Below, piece after piece: positions 53,008-59,937 of a stretch of DNA of 59,937 nucleotides. Under the pieces are notes generated by a model, which saw only the letters and a list, made by a program, of their open reading frames with translations, did no database searches and had not been told where the DNA came from. The translations under genes and the position numbers were made by a program. Source of the DNA: Verrucomicrobiota bacterium (GTDB lineage Bacteria; Verrucomicrobiota; Verrucomicrobiia; Chthoniobacterales; UBA10450); assembly GCA_019244415.1 (NCBI GenBank), contig JAFASN010000046.1:1-59937 (forward strand), written 5' to 3'. Each line of letters begins with the position of its first letter. The first letter of the stretch is position 1.

Positions 53008-54144
53008 TCACACTCCGCACGCGTAAGCGAGCTCCGGCTCCGCAGCCTCCCTCGAACGCACCGTTCGATAATAGCTATCGCGCTGCCGCGGAATCCGCCC
53101 GGCTTCGCGAATGGCGTGCTCGAGCGCCGCGATGGTTTGCTGCTGCGGCGTCATGGCACCAGCCATGTGAAAGATTTTTTCCTCGATGATGGTGCCGTGC
53201 AAATCATCGACGCCATAAGCTAACGAGACCTGGGCCAACGGCAGCCCCATGCTCACCCAGTAAGCTGTGAGGTGCTCGATGTTATCGAGGTAAATGCGGC
53301 TGACGGCGAGATTACGAAGTTGCTCGAAAGCGGTGGCCTGTTTGATGTGCGCCAGAACGGTCGTTTGCGGCTCGAAGGCAAACGGCACGAATCCGATAAA
53401 GCCATGGGTTTCATCCTGTAACTGGCGCAGTTGACGCAGGTGATCGACCCGTTGCTCGAGAGTCTCGATGTGCCCGTAAAGCATGGTGCACGTACTGCGG
53501 CCGCCCATCTTGTGCCAGACGCGGTGCGTCTCCAGCCATTCCTCCGCGGTTTCTTTACCGCGACAAATTTTGTCCCGCACACCGGCATCGAAGATTTCCG
53601 CGCCGCCGCCGGTAATCGAGCCGAGTCCCGCATCGCGCAACACCTCGCAAGTTTCGCGTAGCGGCAGGCGAAAAATGCGGTTGGCGAGGTGGCGAATCTC
53701 GATGGCGGTAAACGCCTTGATGTGCAGGTCAGGATCGAGCGCGCGCAGCTCGCGCAGGAGTTCGAGGTACCATTCTTTCTTTAACGACGGATGTAAGCCC
53801 CCGACCATATGTACTTCAGTGACACCGAGCCGGAGCGCGTCGCGCACGGAGGTGACGATCTCCTCAATGGCATGCTCGAAGGCGTGAGCGTCGCGTTTCT
53901 TGGCGGCGAAGGCGCAAAACTGGCAGGAGAGAATGCAGATGTTCGAATAGTTGATGTAACGGTTATGGATGTAGCTGGCGTATTCCCCGTTCAGGCGCCG
54001 CCGTACTTCGCTCGCGAGAATGCCGATGGCGTTCAAATCATTGCTCCGGTACAACGCGAGCGCGTCTGCCTCGCTGATGCGCTGCGACGCTTCCACCTTG
54101 TCTGCGATCGGGCGGAGCGCGTCCGGAATAAGCCGGTGATTCAT
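53008..54144 (-). CDS. mqnE: Aminofutalosine synthase (radical SAM)
   Basis: About 378 residues from the ATG at 54144 (the frame is open to a GTG at 54186). The radical-SAM motif is 'NICILSCQFCAF' (CxxxCxxC), followed by MqnE-type blocks 'VTEVHMVGGLHPSLKKEWYL', 'HIKAFTAIEIRHLANRIF', 'GLGSITGGGAEIFDAGVRDK', 'CTMLYGHIETLEQRVDHL', 'LQDETHGFIGFVPFAF' and 'GTIIEEKIFHMAGA'. 'VHMVGGLHP' and 'GGGAEIF' separate it from MqnC. It joins enolpyruvoyl-benzoate to S-adenosylmethionine to form aminofutalosine. mqnB, mqnC and mqnD are not in the window. Confidence 0.9.
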   Translation of the reverse strand: MNHRLIPDALRPIADKVEASQRISEADALALYRSNDLNAIGILASEVRRRLNGEYASYIHNRYINYSNICILSCQFCAFAAKKRDAHAFEHAIEEIVTSVRDALRLGVTEVHMVGGLHPSLKKEWYLELLRELRALDPDLHIKAFTAIEIRHLANRIFRLPLRETCEVLRDAGLGSITGGGAEIFDAGVRDKICRGKETAEEWLETHRVWHKMGGRSTCTMLYGHIETLEQRVDHLRQLRQLQDETHGFIGFVPFAFEPQTTVLAHIKQATAFEQLRNLAVSRIYLDNIEHLTAYWVSMGLPLAQVSLAYGVDDLHGTIIEEKIFHMAGAMTPQQQTIAALEHAIREAGRIPRQRDSYYRTVRSREAAEPELAYACGV

Positions 54145-54486
54145 TGGCAAAATGAGCGGGCGCGAAGCATTAGTAGGACGATGCACGTTTCGGCAAATTC
54201 ATGCAACCAAAACGACCGCGCGTTCCGGGATTACGCGGTGCTTTATGGAGGCTGGTCTTCGCTGAAATCTGCGTTTGTGTCTGCGACGGATCGACGAACT
54301 TCAAAATCCGAAACCCGAAAGAATGACTAAAACCCGAATCACCAAACAATTGAGCGGGGCCTTCGTCATTCGTCCTTGTTTCGGAATTCGCCATTCGGAC
54401 TTCGTTATTCCCGCCAAGACCGGCTCGTCGCGCTGGCATACATTCCCGCCGAATAATCCCCCTCGCGCTCTCGTCCCTTTCCTCTA
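54145..54486. other. 342-base divergent region with degenerate 'ATTCGG' repeats
   Basis: It lies between the mqnE and ECF sigma starts. From about 54300 to 54415 the text is a string of short look-alike units (AAAATCCGAAACCCGAAAGAA, split here as AATCCGAAACCCGAAAG; TCGGAATTCGCCATTCGGA; CTTCGTTATTC). This matches the repeat text near 25690 and 26846. No coding frame there is credible. The promoters for both flanking genes must be in the remainder; I could not pick them out. Confidence 0.5.
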
Positions 54487-55065
54487 ATGTCGCAGCCCGG
54501 CCCGACAGAGGACGCGGCGTTGATGGCACTCGTCGCGCGCGGAGAAACCTCAGCATTCGAGCAACTCGTCGAACGCCATCAGACGCTCGTACTCGGCACG
54601 GTGGCGCGCATGCTCGGGAGCAACTCTGATGTCGAAGACCTCGCGCAACAGGTTTTTGTTCGCGTCTGGAAAAGCGCGCCGCGCTACACGCCGACGGCGA
54701 AGTTCACCACGTGGCTGCTCACGATCACGCGTAATCTCGTTTTCAATGAGATGCGGCGGCGCAAACGTCATCCCGCGGATACGCTCGATGTGCACCAGGG
54801 TGAAGAATCGTTGCCGCTGCCGGATACGCACGCGCAAGGGCCCGATGCGGCGTTGCTCGAAGGCGAACTGCAGCGCGCCGTGGACGAAGCGATTCGAGCG
54901 CTGCCGGAGAAGCAACGTCTCGCCGTGATCCTGCGTCGCTACGAAGAAAAGAGCTACGAGGAAATCGCCGATGTCCTCGAGTTGTCCGTCCCGGCAGTTA
55001 AAAGCGTGCTGTTTCGTGCACGGTCGGAATTGCGCGAAGCGCTGAACCGTTATTTGACGAATTAA
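54487..55065 (+). CDS. ECF-type RNA polymerase sigma factor
   Basis: A 192-residue sigma-70-family factor with region 2 ('AFEQLVERHQTLVLGTVARM', 'DVEDLAQQVFVRVWKSAPRY', 'FTTWLLTITRNLVFNEMRRR') and region 4 ('ALPEKQRLAVILRRYEEKSY', 'EEIADVLELSVPAVKSVLFRARSEL' in parts). The Asp/Glu-rich linker between is typical. No anti-sigma or zinc-finger gene follows: a palindromic repeat and then the convergent secretin gene come next. The regulon is unknown. Confidence 0.93.
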   Translation: MSQPGPTEDAALMALVARGETSAFEQLVERHQTLVLGTVARMLGSNSDVEDLAQQVFVRVWKSAPRYTPTAKFTTWLLTITRNLVFNEMRRRKRHPADTLDVHQGEESLPLPDTHAQGPDAALLEGELQRAVDEAIRALPEKQRLAVILRRYEEKSYEEIADVLELSVPAVKSVLFRARSELREALNRYLTN

Positions 55066-55085
55066 AGCACCCGTCGCCATGACTG

Positions 55086-55175
55086 CGCGTCATCCCGAGC
55101 GCAAGCCCAGGGATTCCGCCGCGGTACTCTAAGGTGACTTCCTCGGGATGCCTCGATTTCACTCGGGATGACGCG
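55086..55175. repeat. Interspersed palindromic repeat, copy C
   Basis: CGCGTCATCCCGAG (55086-55099) and CTCGGGATGACGCG (55162-55175) are perfect 14-bp inverted copies with 62 bases between; an inner partial unit, CCTCGGGATG, is at 55141-55150. It resembles copies A and B at its ends (tcatcc.gag) but not in the middle. It sits between the convergent ECF sigma and secretin genes and could terminate both. Confidence 0.75.
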
Positions 55176-55248
55176 TGTTTCAGCCGCAAAACGAAAGGGC
55201 GAACGCCGCGAAGCGTCCGCCCCCTCAACCCCACAACCAGAAAAGTTC

Positions 55249-57081
55249 CTATCGATCCTTGGCCGAGCTGCGGAACTCCACCGCGCTCGAGTCCCCATCA
55301 TCCGGCGCCGGCGCGGCGCCGGGTTTCGGATAATCGGCCACGTTCTGCCGATTGCTTGTCGGCACGATACGCACCGCGCCTTTGGCATTGTTACGCCATC
55401 CGTTCGGGTCGGCGTACTCTTCGCCGACGTGGTGCAACCCACTCACCTGGTCCTCAAGTCCAGTGCCGTACTTTGAGTTGATGATCGTGGGCGTAACGAA
55501 CACCAGCAGGTTGCGTTTCGTGCGCGCGTTCAGGTGTTCCTGAAAAAGGTATCCAAGCACGGGCACGTCACCGAGGACCGGTACTTTTGAGCGCGCCTTC
55601 GTACTTTCGTCTTGCAGCAATCCGCCAATCGCGAGCGTGTCAGTACTTCTGATGAGGACGTTCGATTCGAGCGAACGCGTGTCGATGACCGGGCTGGCGA
55701 CAGTAGCGCCGGCAAACGTAAAGGTCGCGTCCGCGACTTTATTACTGATCTCCGGTTTGACGGCGAGAGTGATGAAGTTGTCTTTGTTGATCGACGGCCT
55801 GACCAGCAGCGTATTTCCGAACTTCTTGTCCTGGAATCCGCCGAAGACGGCGGTGGCGGTCTGCTCGTTGAAGTTCAACTGCGGAACCGGTTGCGCCCGC
55901 GTAATCTCGATTTTCGCCTGCTGGTTATCCGCCGTGACAATGCGCGGATTCGCCAGGAACTCCGCATCGGCATCTTCATTCAGCAATCTCAAAGTGGCGG
56001 AAAATTGCGGGACACTGAGGATGGCGAATTGGCCGAGGGCAAGATGACCGACACTGCCCAAGAGGTTGTTATTGACCGGATTCCCGAAATTGAAAGGAGT
56101 AAGCGTCGCGCCAGTCGTGCCCGTCGTGCTGCTCGAGCTTGTGCTGGACGTGCCTGAAGTGGAGCCGGTGCTCGAGTTAGAAGTGTTCGTCGTTGCTCCA
56201 TAGGAGAATGTCTGCGGGCTGCTCGAGCTGCCGACAACCCCGGCCCAGTTAATCCCGTAGCTTTGCCGTGGGTTGGCGGTGACTTCCACCAGCCGCGCCT
56301 CGATCATCACCTGCTTCGTCGGCTTATCGAGCGTGACGAGCACCTTGCGAATGTTATCGATGTTGCTGCGCGTCTCCCGAAAGAAAATGGCATTGGTGCG
56401 CTCATCCACCTGCGGCGGATCTTTGCTCGCCAATTGCGACGCAATCAGGGGAGCGATGTCTTTGGCCCGCGCATAGCTGAGCTGATAGCTGTCACTCTCG
56501 GTCGGCTCTTTCGCGCGTTCGGCTTCGGTTTTGACGTAGTACACATTGTCGATCTTGTCCATGAACAGCCCTTTGGCTTTAACAATGATGGCGATGGCCT
56601 GGAGCGCGGTGACGTCTTCCAGCCGCATCGTCACCGTGGAATTCGGCGGCAACTGGTCGCTCACCACCATGTTGATGTGCGCCTGGCGGGCGAGAAGCCG
56701 AAGTACCTGGCCGACATCGTCTCCTTGAAATTCACGCACTGCGGCGCCGCCGCTTTCAGCCGCATTGTCGGGAGGAACCGCTGGTGCGGGCGCGGCGGTC
56801 GTGCTCGTACTCACGCCAGTCGTGGCCGTGCTTGTGCTTGAGGAGACGGGGGCGGCCGTGCCGCTTGTCGCCTGAACAACGGTAACAGGATGGGTGGAAT
56901 TCGCCGCGGTTGTACTTGTTGCCGCTGCGGCAGGAGCAGTAACTGGCGCGGGCGAGCTTTGCATCGTTGCCGCGGGCGTGCCTGGCGTGATGGGCGAACT
57001 CGCCGTTTGCGCCAGTGAAATGCAGCCGCCGCCAAGTAACAGCGCCGCCGCGCAGGCGAGTCGTTCAGTGGAAATTCGCAT
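55249..57081 (-). CDS. Type II/IV-pilus-like secretin with Ser/Thr/Ala-rich N-terminus
   Basis: A 610-residue exported protein. A lipoprotein-like or signal start ('ACAALLLGGGCISLAQ', Cys at about residue 20) is followed by about 90 residues of Ala/Ser/Thr/Pro low complexity, then secretin N-domains ('REFQGDDVGQVLRLLARQAH', 'AIAIIVKAKGLFMDKIDNVY', 'AKDIAPLIASQLASKDPPQ', 'IDNIRKVLVTLDKPTKQVMI') and the secretin core ('LRLLNEDADAEFLANPRIVT', 'VPVLGDVPVLGYLFQEH', 'LLVFVTPTII'). Secretins form outer-membrane gates. No other secretion or pilus gene is adjacent, so its system is unknown. Confidence 0.85.
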   Translation of the reverse strand: MRISTERLACAAALLLGGGCISLAQTASSPITPGTPAATMQSSPAPVTAPAAAATSTTAANSTHPVTVVQATSGTAAPVSSSTSTATTGVSTSTTAAPAPAVPPDNAAESGGAAVREFQGDDVGQVLRLLARQAHINMVVSDQLPPNSTVTMRLEDVTALQAIAIIVKAKGLFMDKIDNVYYVKTEAERAKEPTESDSYQLSYARAKDIAPLIASQLASKDPPQVDERTNAIFFRETRSNIDNIRKVLVTLDKPTKQVMIEARLVEVTANPRQSYGINWAGVVGSSSSPQTFSYGATTNTSNSSTGSTSGTSSTSSSSTTGTTGATLTPFNFGNPVNNNLLGSVGHLALGQFAILSVPQFSATLRLLNEDADAEFLANPRIVTADNQQAKIEITRAQPVPQLNFNEQTATAVFGGFQDKKFGNTLLVRPSINKDNFITLAVKPEISNKVADATFTFAGATVASPVIDTRSLESNVLIRSTDTLAIGGLLQDESTKARSKVPVLGDVPVLGYLFQEHLNARTKRNLLVFVTPTIINSKYGTGLEDQVSGLHHVGEEYADPNGWRNNAKGAVRIVPTSNRQNVADYPKPGAAPAPDDGDSSAVEFRSSAKDR

Positions 57082-57311
57082 GGTGTGGTTGATTAGGAGA
57101 AGTGCGAACTCGTGTTAAGCAGGAAGCAGACCAGCCTCGGCGCACTCGGTGAAAGCGAGGTGTAACCACGTGACTGTGAGCGGGATCGATGGCGCGAGGC
57201 GTGGATCAATGGGCGAAGGAATTCGCCGTTGCTCGTCACCAGTCACCAAGCCGATTAACGGGCAATGACCTGGCTGGCAGCGTCGATGATTGCCTTTTGC
57301 CGGTAAACCAG

Positions 57312-57734
57312 TCAGCGCTCGCCCGGCTCGAGCACTCGCCCGCGCACGCGCTTGATTTGCGTGTGATGCGTGAGCACATGCACGCGACCGTCGCTGCCAC
57401 GAAAGAAAGCGCTCAAAATCCAGCTTACGATGCTGATCACGAGCGCGCCGAAAAATGCGCTGCTAAATCGATCCACGTGAAATCCGGCGATAATACCCGG
57501 CACAATCCAGAGCATCAATCCATTCACCACCAGGATGAAAAAGCCGAGCGTAAGGAGAATAAGCGGAGCACTCAAAATCAGCAGCACCGGGCGCAGAAAC
57601 GCGTTCAGGATTCCGAGTAATAACGCCGCGCCGATGAGCGCGCCGATTGAGTCGTAGCGCAGGCCGCGAACAAACGACGCCGCCACCATCACCGCAACAG
57701 TCGTGATTGCCCATCGCAAAACGAAATGGCGCAC
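57312..57734 (-). CDS. Phage-holin-4-superfamily (YvlD-like) membrane protein
   Basis: A 140-residue protein with four hydrophobic helices: 'WAITTVAVMVAASFV', 'IGALIGAALLLGILNAFLRP', 'LILLTLGFFILVVNGLMLWI' and 'FFGALVISIVSWILSAFF'. The 'GILNAFLRPVLLILSAPL' block is the signature of the YvlD-like family. Despite the name, most are housekeeping membrane proteins of unknown function. Start is GTG at 57734. It is not part of any prophage. Confidence 0.82.
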   Translation of the reverse strand: MRHFVLRWAITTVAVMVAASFVRGLRYDSIGALIGAALLLGILNAFLRPVLLILSAPLILLTLGFFILVVNGLMLWIVPGIIAGFHVDRFSSAFFGALVISIVSWILSAFFRGSDGRVHVLTHHTQIKRVRGRVLEPGER

Positions 57735-57814
57735 GCGTTATTCTAACGAATTCACGTGCCTCGCGCCAACGAAAGCGCTTGCGCGCGCCGCTCATCCGCG
57801 TAAGCGGTCTGTAG

Positions 57815-58117
57815 ATGCCACGGAAGAAGAAAACGGCAGAGGACCAGCAGACAAACGGAGCAGGCGCCCCAAACGGAACCGCAACCGAGCCGCAGCCGAA
57901 AGCAAAACGCGCTCCCCGGCGCAAGTCAGCGTCTCCGCAAGCGGCGCAATCCGCGGCAGAAAAGATCGCGACCGCGATGCCGGAGATCACTGATGAGGCA
58001 ATTCGCCTTCGCGCTTATTTCATCGCTGAAGAACGTTTACGCCGTTCTCTTCCGGGCGATGCGGAGTCAGACTGGCTGGAAGCACGCCGACAGTTAACCG
58101 TCGAACGCGGCGCGTAA
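57815..58117 (+). CDS. DUF2934 protein
   Basis: A 100-residue protein. Residues 1-55 are Lys/Ala/Pro/Arg-rich and look like a disordered, possibly nucleic-acid-binding tail ('KAKRAPRRKSASPQAAQSAA'). Residues about 60-97 match DUF2934: 'AIRLRAYFIAEERLRRSLPG' and 'DAESDWLEARRQL'. Function unknown; such small proteins are frequent in Verrucomicrobiota and Acidobacteriota. Confidence 0.72.
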   Translation: MPRKKKTAEDQQTNGAGAPNGTATEPQPKAKRAPRRKSASPQAAQSAAEKIATAMPEITDEAIRLRAYFIAEERLRRSLPGDAESDWLEARRQLTVERGA

Positions 58118-58175
58118 CGGGCGATCTTGTACTCAGCGGGGCGAATCGGCTACAATTCTCTGCGACGCTGCTGCG

Positions 58176-58595
58176 CTATCCCACTGTTGTCTCGATTGAG
58201 GGCAGGATTTCGCGTACTTTCAACAGCAGCTTCTCCATCGCGAACGGCTTGGGCAGGAACGCGCGTACTCCCGCTTCCTTCATTAACTCGCGCGCGCGTT
58301 CGTCGTCGCCACGCCCGGAAATCAGGATCAGCGGCGGCACGACGAGCGGTGGACTGACATGGTTATAGACTTTGCCGATCAGAGTGAACAGCAGCGATCC
58401 ATCAATCATCGGCATGGAAAAATCGAAGATGAAAAGTTGGTAACGTTTTTTCAACGCCAGCTCGAACCCGTACTCAGCGTTCGGCATAGCATCGACTTCG
58501 CAGCGGAAAAAACTGGTGAGCCCCTCGCGTATCATCCGCGCCAGCGTGACGTCGTCATCAACGACAAGGATGCGAATCACCTCGCGCTCGCTCAC
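58176..58595 (-). CDS. Stand-alone response-regulator receiver domain
   Basis: A 139-residue CheY-like protein. Acidic pocket 'ILVVDDDVTLARMI', phosphorylated Asp in 'QLFIFDFSMPMIDG', Ser/Thr in 'LILISGRGDDE', and Lys in 'VRAFLPKPFAMEKLL'. There is no output domain and no kinase gene nearby, so it must work by protein contact or in a phosphorelay. Start is GTG at 58595; an internal GTG just before 'IRILVVDDD' is possible. Confidence 0.9.
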   Translation of the reverse strand: MSEREVIRILVVDDDVTLARMIREGLTSFFRCEVDAMPNAEYGFELALKKRYQLFIFDFSMPMIDGSLLFTLIGKVYNHVSPPLVVPPLILISGRGDDERARELMKEAGVRAFLPKPFAMEKLLLKVREILPSIETTVG

Positions 58596-58639
58596 GGCGA
58601 ACGCTTGCGCCAGAGTTGCGGTTGTTTCAAGTTTTCCTC

Positions 58640-58888
58640 ATGAAAACCGCGGCTGAAAAGGAGCTTGCCGAAGCGTTGCGCACGCGGCTCGCGATTATCG
58701 CGGACGAAAACAGCCGGCGAAATCCCGAGGCGCAGATGCAGCGTTTGCGCGAGGTCTCGCAGCAGATCGAGAAACTAAGTACAGAATTGCCGCGGCCCGT
58801 TAATCCACAGCTGACACACTTTCTGTCGCGCCGCAGCTACGAGAAGGCGCTCGAACTACTGCTGGAATACGAAGGCAAAACGCTCTAG
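58640..58888 (+). CDS. Small helical conserved hypothetical protein (82 aa)
   Basis: An 82-residue protein from the ATG at 58640. It is nearly all helix with Leu/Ala/Glu heptads ('EKELAEALRTRLAIIADENS', 'MQRLREVSQQIEKLSTELPR') and ends with 'VNPQLTHFLSRRSYEKALEL'. The 'P.L.HFL.R.SY.KAL..L' ending recurs in short verrucomicrobial proteins I remember, without known function. It is convergent with rpsD. Confidence 0.6.
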   Translation: MKTAAEKELAEALRTRLAIIADENSRRNPEAQMQRLREVSQQIEKLSTELPRPVNPQLTHFLSRRSYEKALELLLEYEGKTL

Positions 58889-58929
58889 ACGATTCAGTTG
58901 CCGGAACGCACCGCGGCTACGCCGTGTCT

Positions 58930-59541
58930 CTAGCGTGAGTACAGCTCGACGATGAGCTGCTCATTCACCATCGGCTGAATCTCTTCGCGCGACGGAATCC
59001 GGGCCACGCGGCCTTTCACCGCGTCGCGATCGACTGTCAGCCAATCCGGTACTGGGGCTATCTGCGTCAGCTCGAGGTTGCGCAACGCCAACTGACGCGA
59101 TTTCGGCTTATCCTTTACCGAAATTTCATCGCCCGCTTTGACGTTGTAGGAGGAAATGTTCACCGTTTTCCCGTTCACCAGTACGTGGCCGTGCGAAACG
59201 AGCTGGCGCGCACCGCTGCGGCTGTTAGCGAGACCGAGCCGGAAGACCACGTTGTCAAGGCGAGTTTCCAGCAGTTGCAGCAGCGTTTCGCCGGTGACGC
59301 CACGTTTGCGCAGCGCGCTCTGAAAAATGCGACGAAATTGTCGTTCCAACAGCCCGTATTGGTAACGGAGTTTCTGTTTCTCGCCGAGGGCGATGGCGTA
59401 ATCCGACTGCTTCCGTCGTGAGCCTTTCGGCCCATGCATTCCGGGCGGATAATTTTTCCGCTCGAGAGATTTCGATGGCCCAAAAAGCGGGACACCATAG
59501 CGACGGCTGACTTTAGTCTTCGGTCCGGTATATCTGCCCAC
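58930..59541 (-). CDS. rpsD: 30S ribosomal protein S4
   Basis: A 203-residue S4, complete. It starts 'MGRYTGPKTKVSRRYGVPLF' (GTG at 59541), lacks the N-terminal zinc Cys cluster of the C+ form, and has the S4 RNA-binding domain 'LETRLDNVVFRLGLANSRSG' and 'ARQLVSHGHVLVNGKTVNI'. It nucleates 30S assembly on 16S rRNA. It follows rpsK by 35 bases. The gene after rpsD is convergent, so rpoA and rplQ, usual in this position, are not here. Confidence 0.97.
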   Translation of the reverse strand: MGRYTGPKTKVSRRYGVPLFGPSKSLERKNYPPGMHGPKGSRRKQSDYAIALGEKQKLRYQYGLLERQFRRIFQSALRKRGVTGETLLQLLETRLDNVVFRLGLANSRSGARQLVSHGHVLVNGKTVNISSYNVKAGDEISVKDKPKSRQLALRNLELTQIAPVPDWLTVDRDAVKGRVARIPSREEIQPMVNEQLIVELYSR

Positions 59542-59576
59542 AGAAGTTGAGAGTTGTTAGTTGAGAGTTGAGAAGA

Positions 59577-59937
59577 TCACACGCGGCGCTGTTTCGGTGG
59601 GCGGCAGCCGTTATGGGGAACCGGAGTGACGTCGCGAATGACGGTCAACTCCAGGCCGATCGCTTGCAGCGCGCGCACGGCTGATTCGCGTCCGGCGCCC
59701 GGGCCTTTGACGAGCACTTCGACTTCCCTAAGCCCGTGTCCCATAGCCTGACGCGATGCGTCCTGCGCCACCATTTGCGCCGCATAAGCGGTACTTTTTC
59801 GTGAACCTTTGAATCCCACTTTCCCCGCGCTCGACCAGCCGATTACGTTGCCGTTGTGATCGGTGATGCTGACGATCGTGTTATTGAAAGTGGCAAGAAC
59901 GTGGGCAACGCCGCTGTGAACGTTCTTACTCCCTTTC
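59577..59937 (-). CDS. rpsK: 30S ribosomal protein S11 (start beyond the right edge)
   Basis: The frame is open from base 59937 to the stop at 59577, 120 codons, missing only the first few residues. It reads '[20 protein letters not shown]', '[20 protein letters not shown]', '[20 protein letters not shown]' and ends with the family signature '[20 protein letters not shown]' plus RRV. S11 forms part of the 30S platform. It lies directly upstream of rpsD, as in the alpha-type ribosomal operon. Confidence 0.97.
   Translation of the reverse strand, partial: KGSKNVHSGVAHVLATFNNTIVSITDHNGNVIGWSSAGKVGFKGSRKSTAYAAQMVAQDASRQAMGHGLREVEVLVKGPGAGRESAVRALQAIGLELTVIRDVTPVPHNGCRPPKQRRV

Noticed and set aside
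57312-57734. Prophage remnant suggested by the phage-holin family name
   Set aside because: The YvlD-like family is chromosomal and housekeeping, and no other phage gene is nearby.

Overview
The window (about 60% GC, very densely coded) looks like a chromosomal segment of a Gram-negative bacterium of the Verrucomicrobiota, most likely a soil Chthoniobacterales-type lineage. This is an inference from the gene set: a DUF6600 'W-x-P-Y' surface protein, TMTC-like TPR membrane proteins, an S46 dipeptidyl peptidase, futalosine-pathway menaquinone genes (mqnA, mqnE), a fused bifunctional ftcD, an orphan secretin and recurrent short intergenic repeats. No rRNA, tRNA, CRISPR array, insertion sequence or prophage was recognised. 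Most genes are on the minus strand.

Layout. 1-6.3 kb: right end of an exopolysaccharide cluster on the minus strand (polyprenyl-phosphate sugar transferase, then WbpB/WbpD/WbpE-type enzymes that build a 2,3-diacetamido-uronic acid sugar nucleotide, a FemAB-like transferase, and a Wzz-like chain-length protein that runs off the left edge), preceded by a family-2-like glycosyltransferase. 6.4-7.6 kb: a translationally coupled plus-strand pair, a YqcI/YcgG (GntA-like) haem enzyme and a DUF1989 protein. 7.6-9.9 kb: a TMTC-like membrane TPR protein.

10.0-17.0 kb: the most notable region. A minus-strand operon encodes a PpiC-related putative peptide-maturation protein, a C39-peptidase ABC exporter with two N-terminal cyclic-nucleotide-binding domains, an HlyD-type adaptor, a sigma-54 AAA+ activator without receiver domain, and then two tiny double-glycine-leader peptides (58 and 62 residues; the 58-residue one is a GTG-start frame found by reading the strand), closed by a hairpin plus T-tract. 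The exporter's protease is of the type that cuts after Gly-Gly, so the peptides are probably its substrates. It reads as a RiPP/bacteriocin-like secretion system with an unusual Gly/His-repeat cargo.

17.1-23.3 kb: AddB-like and AddA-like helicase-nuclease subunits. 23.3-29.2 kb: S46 peptidase, an MDR oxidoreductase with an apparent export signal, a periplasmic FKBP, and an overlapping pair of a secreted hypothetical protein and an L,D-transpeptidase. 29.2-34.0 kb: cinA, then tig-clpP-clpX. 34.0-40.2 kb: a complete histidine-utilisation operon hutH-hutU-ftcD-hutI. 40.3-45.9 kb: a 43-residue lipoprotein with a textbook terminator, an L,D-transpeptidase, asd, a GH36-like glycosidase and the DUF6600 protein. 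46.0-54.2 kb: mqnE, mqnA, DUF72, recJ, recG and an HtrA protease, mostly joined by stop/start overlaps. 54.5-59.9 kb: ECF sigma factor, secretin, small membrane and DUF2934 proteins, a lone receiver domain, a small helical protein, and rpsK-rpsD at the right edge.

Across the window two nucleotide-level patterns stand out that gene content does not explain: GTAC occurs almost only as AGTAC/GTACT, and the 8-9-mer CTAACGAG(A) recurs in several reading frames.
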